Assembly (NCBI GenBank): GCA_026710525.1
Contig: JAPOQT010000284.1
Coordinates: 1 to 6,306, forward strand
From: Pseudomonadota bacterium
GTDB lineage: Bacteria > Bdellovibrionota_B > Oligoflexia > Oligoflexales > Bin106
Length of the DNA: 6,306 bases
Direction: 5' to 3'
Shown: piece by piece, positions 5,452 to 6,306 of the stretch
Layout: each line of letters opens with the position of its first letter
Numbering within the stretch: the stretch's first letter is position 1
Program-made: the position numbers and the translations under genes
The notes under the pieces: model-generated
The model's database searches: none
Seen by the model: the letters and a program-made list of their open reading frames with translations, nothing else
What the model was told of the DNA's origin: nothing

Positions 5452-6306
5452 TCAAGGAGTATAAGGGTAAAGAACATTTGGTATACTCCATATACCCAAA
5501 AAAAAGTTTTCTTTCTCTTTAGCAGATTCAATAAACTGTTGGTTACTGAGTGATGTATCGTAATAGCATGCACTATTATCATTCACACACCGCAAAAATC
5601 TTTCTTTTCGTTCTTCATTGAGCTTTGGGTTAGGATGGATTACACAATAACTTCTGGCATTAACTTCACCAATTTGATTAACTATCCGTGAAACGCAACT
5701 AAGATACTGCTCCTTAAATTTTGCTTTAGGTTGACCAGCAAAAACAGGAGCACATTCTAGTTCAGTAAGATATCGATTTTTTAATTTTGGCCATACTTTA
5801 AATCTGCAGGATACCATATCCTTAAATGCTTGCGCATCTTGCTTCACATATCTAAATCTTTTATTTTTGCAGACAGTTGAAAACTCTAAAAAACTAACAC
5901 GACTCATGAGACGAATGGAGTTATCTTCTAATAAATCAGAGTAGCAACCACTGATTAATTTATCATTTTGAACCCTGAAAGTTTGCTCGCCAAGAGATAT
6001 AGATTCATCCAAATCTAAATAATAATATTTTTGATCATTTCGTGTCGATGACCTGATAGGAATTGGGTTTTCGTGCGGGATCCAGTCTCCCCGGCGGCCT
6101 CCCTTCCACGGATCGCTCAACTCAATCCGGTCTTTAGAGTCGTGTTTTGCCAAGTCCCAAATATGGGCATAAAGATCAAGATCACCATAACAAGGAAATT
6201 TTTGATTGAAGGTAGAATCCTGAAATGGTTTTTTAATGTGAACATCTTGATATTTATCTTCTGCTTTTTTGTAAAGATAATACTCAGGATCATCGACAAA
6301 ATTGAG
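5452..6306 (-). CDS. Cysteine-rich protein of unknown function, N-terminus cut off by the window edge
   Basis: The frame is open from the TGA at 5452-5454 to the right edge, giving at least 284 residues. A TTG at 6151-6153 could be taken as a start, but the 51 codons before it are also open and read as sensible protein (LNFVDDPEYYLYKK at the edge, then FPCYGDLDLYAHIWDLAKHD), so the real start lies beyond 6306. I do not recognise the family. Nine cysteines are spread along the visible part (in FPCYGD, ISGCYS, TVCKN, VSCRF, ELECAP, YLSCVS, SYCVI, LRCVN and SACYY). With the many aromatic and charged residues, this suggests a disulfide-bonded exported protein whose signal peptide would be in the missing part; that is inference. 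A GC-rich patch (about 6070-6120) encodes a WKGGRRGDWIP segment inside otherwise AT-rich coding sequence. It converges on the 465-residue gene and has no visible operon partner. Confidence 0.75.
   Translation of the reverse strand, partial: LNFVDDPEYYLYKKAEDKYQDVHIKKPFQDSTFNQKFPCYGDLDLYAHIWDLAKHDSKDRIELSDPWKGGRRGDWIPHENPIPIRSSTRNDQKYYYLDLDESISLGEQTFRVQNDKLISGCYSDLLEDNSIRLMSRVSFLEFSTVCKNKRFRYVKQDAQAFKDMVSCRFKVWPKLKNRYLTELECAPVFAGQPKAKFKEQYLSCVSRIVNQIGEVNARSYCVIHPNPKLNEERKERFLRCVNDNSACYYDTSLSNQQFIESAKEKENFFLGIWSIPNVLYPYTP
5456..5496. repeat. Overlapping inverted repeats at the 3' end of the right-hand gene
   Basis: GGAGTATA (5456-5463) is the exact reverse complement of TATACTCC (5482-5489), with 18 bases between. 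GGTATA (5480-5485) is also complementary to TATACC (5491-5496) with a 5-base loop. The two hairpins share bases and exclude each other. They lie within the last 15 codons of the gene, so coding constraint also shapes them. They could end the minus-strand transcript, but no T-tract follows. Confidence 0.35.

Noticed and set aside
6117..6299. 60-codon minus-strand frame with a hydrophobic stretch resembling a signal peptide, which might be a frameshifted N-terminus of the right-hand gene
   Set aside because: The true frame of the right-hand gene is open through this whole stretch to 6306 with sensible protein, so no frameshift is needed and this frame is a shadow.
1..6306. Mobile element, CRISPR array, defence island or biosynthetic cluster
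   Set aside because: I saw no transposase or integrase motif, no terminal repeats with target duplication, no regularly spaced repeats and no toxin-antitoxin-like pair. The recognised genes are housekeeping or envelope functions.

Overview
The window is an ordinary-looking stretch of a moderately AT-rich bacterial chromosome. It holds five complete genes and one that runs off the right edge. An Lgt enzyme and a class III (type IV pilin-like) prepilin signal point to a Gram-negative, pilus- or type II secretion-bearing bacterium. The Bacteroidetes-like dihydroorotase and the conserved 465-residue protein do not settle the phylum. A proteobacterium or Bdellovibrionota/Oligoflexia-type organism is my guess only. 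Three of the five complete genes start at GTG or TTG; for each, the reading frame or family alignment fixes that start.

Layout. Positions 1-432 hold no convincing gene. They carry several inverted repeats and an 11-bp direct repeat, which look like the 3' end of an upstream unit plus a structured leader or control region. At 433-1794 (+) lies a dihydroorotase of the pyrimidine pathway. A 152-bp spacer carrying a 9-bp inverted repeat follows. At 1947-2570 (+) lies a lone prepilin-like protein. It converges on a minus-strand pair: lgt (3659-2838), the lipoprotein diacylglyceryl transferase, followed 22 bp later by a 73-residue single-pass membrane protein (2815-2594). A divergent promoter region at 3660-3786 separates lgt from a 465-residue conserved protein of unknown function (3787-5184, +). 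A 267-bp non-coding spacer with two good hairpins follows. The right end is a cysteine-rich protein of unknown function on the minus strand (6306-5452). Its frame stays open to the window edge, so its N-terminus is missing.

The genes do not form one pathway. Pyrimidine synthesis, lipoprotein maturation and pilin-like export are separate housekeeping or envelope functions, and only lgt plus the small membrane protein look co-transcribed. I see no phage, IS element, CRISPR array, toxin-antitoxin pair, tRNA or rRNA. The best leads are the structured region upstream of the dihydroorotase, the small membrane protein tied to lgt, the orphan prepilin, the conserved 465-residue protein and the cysteine-rich partial protein.
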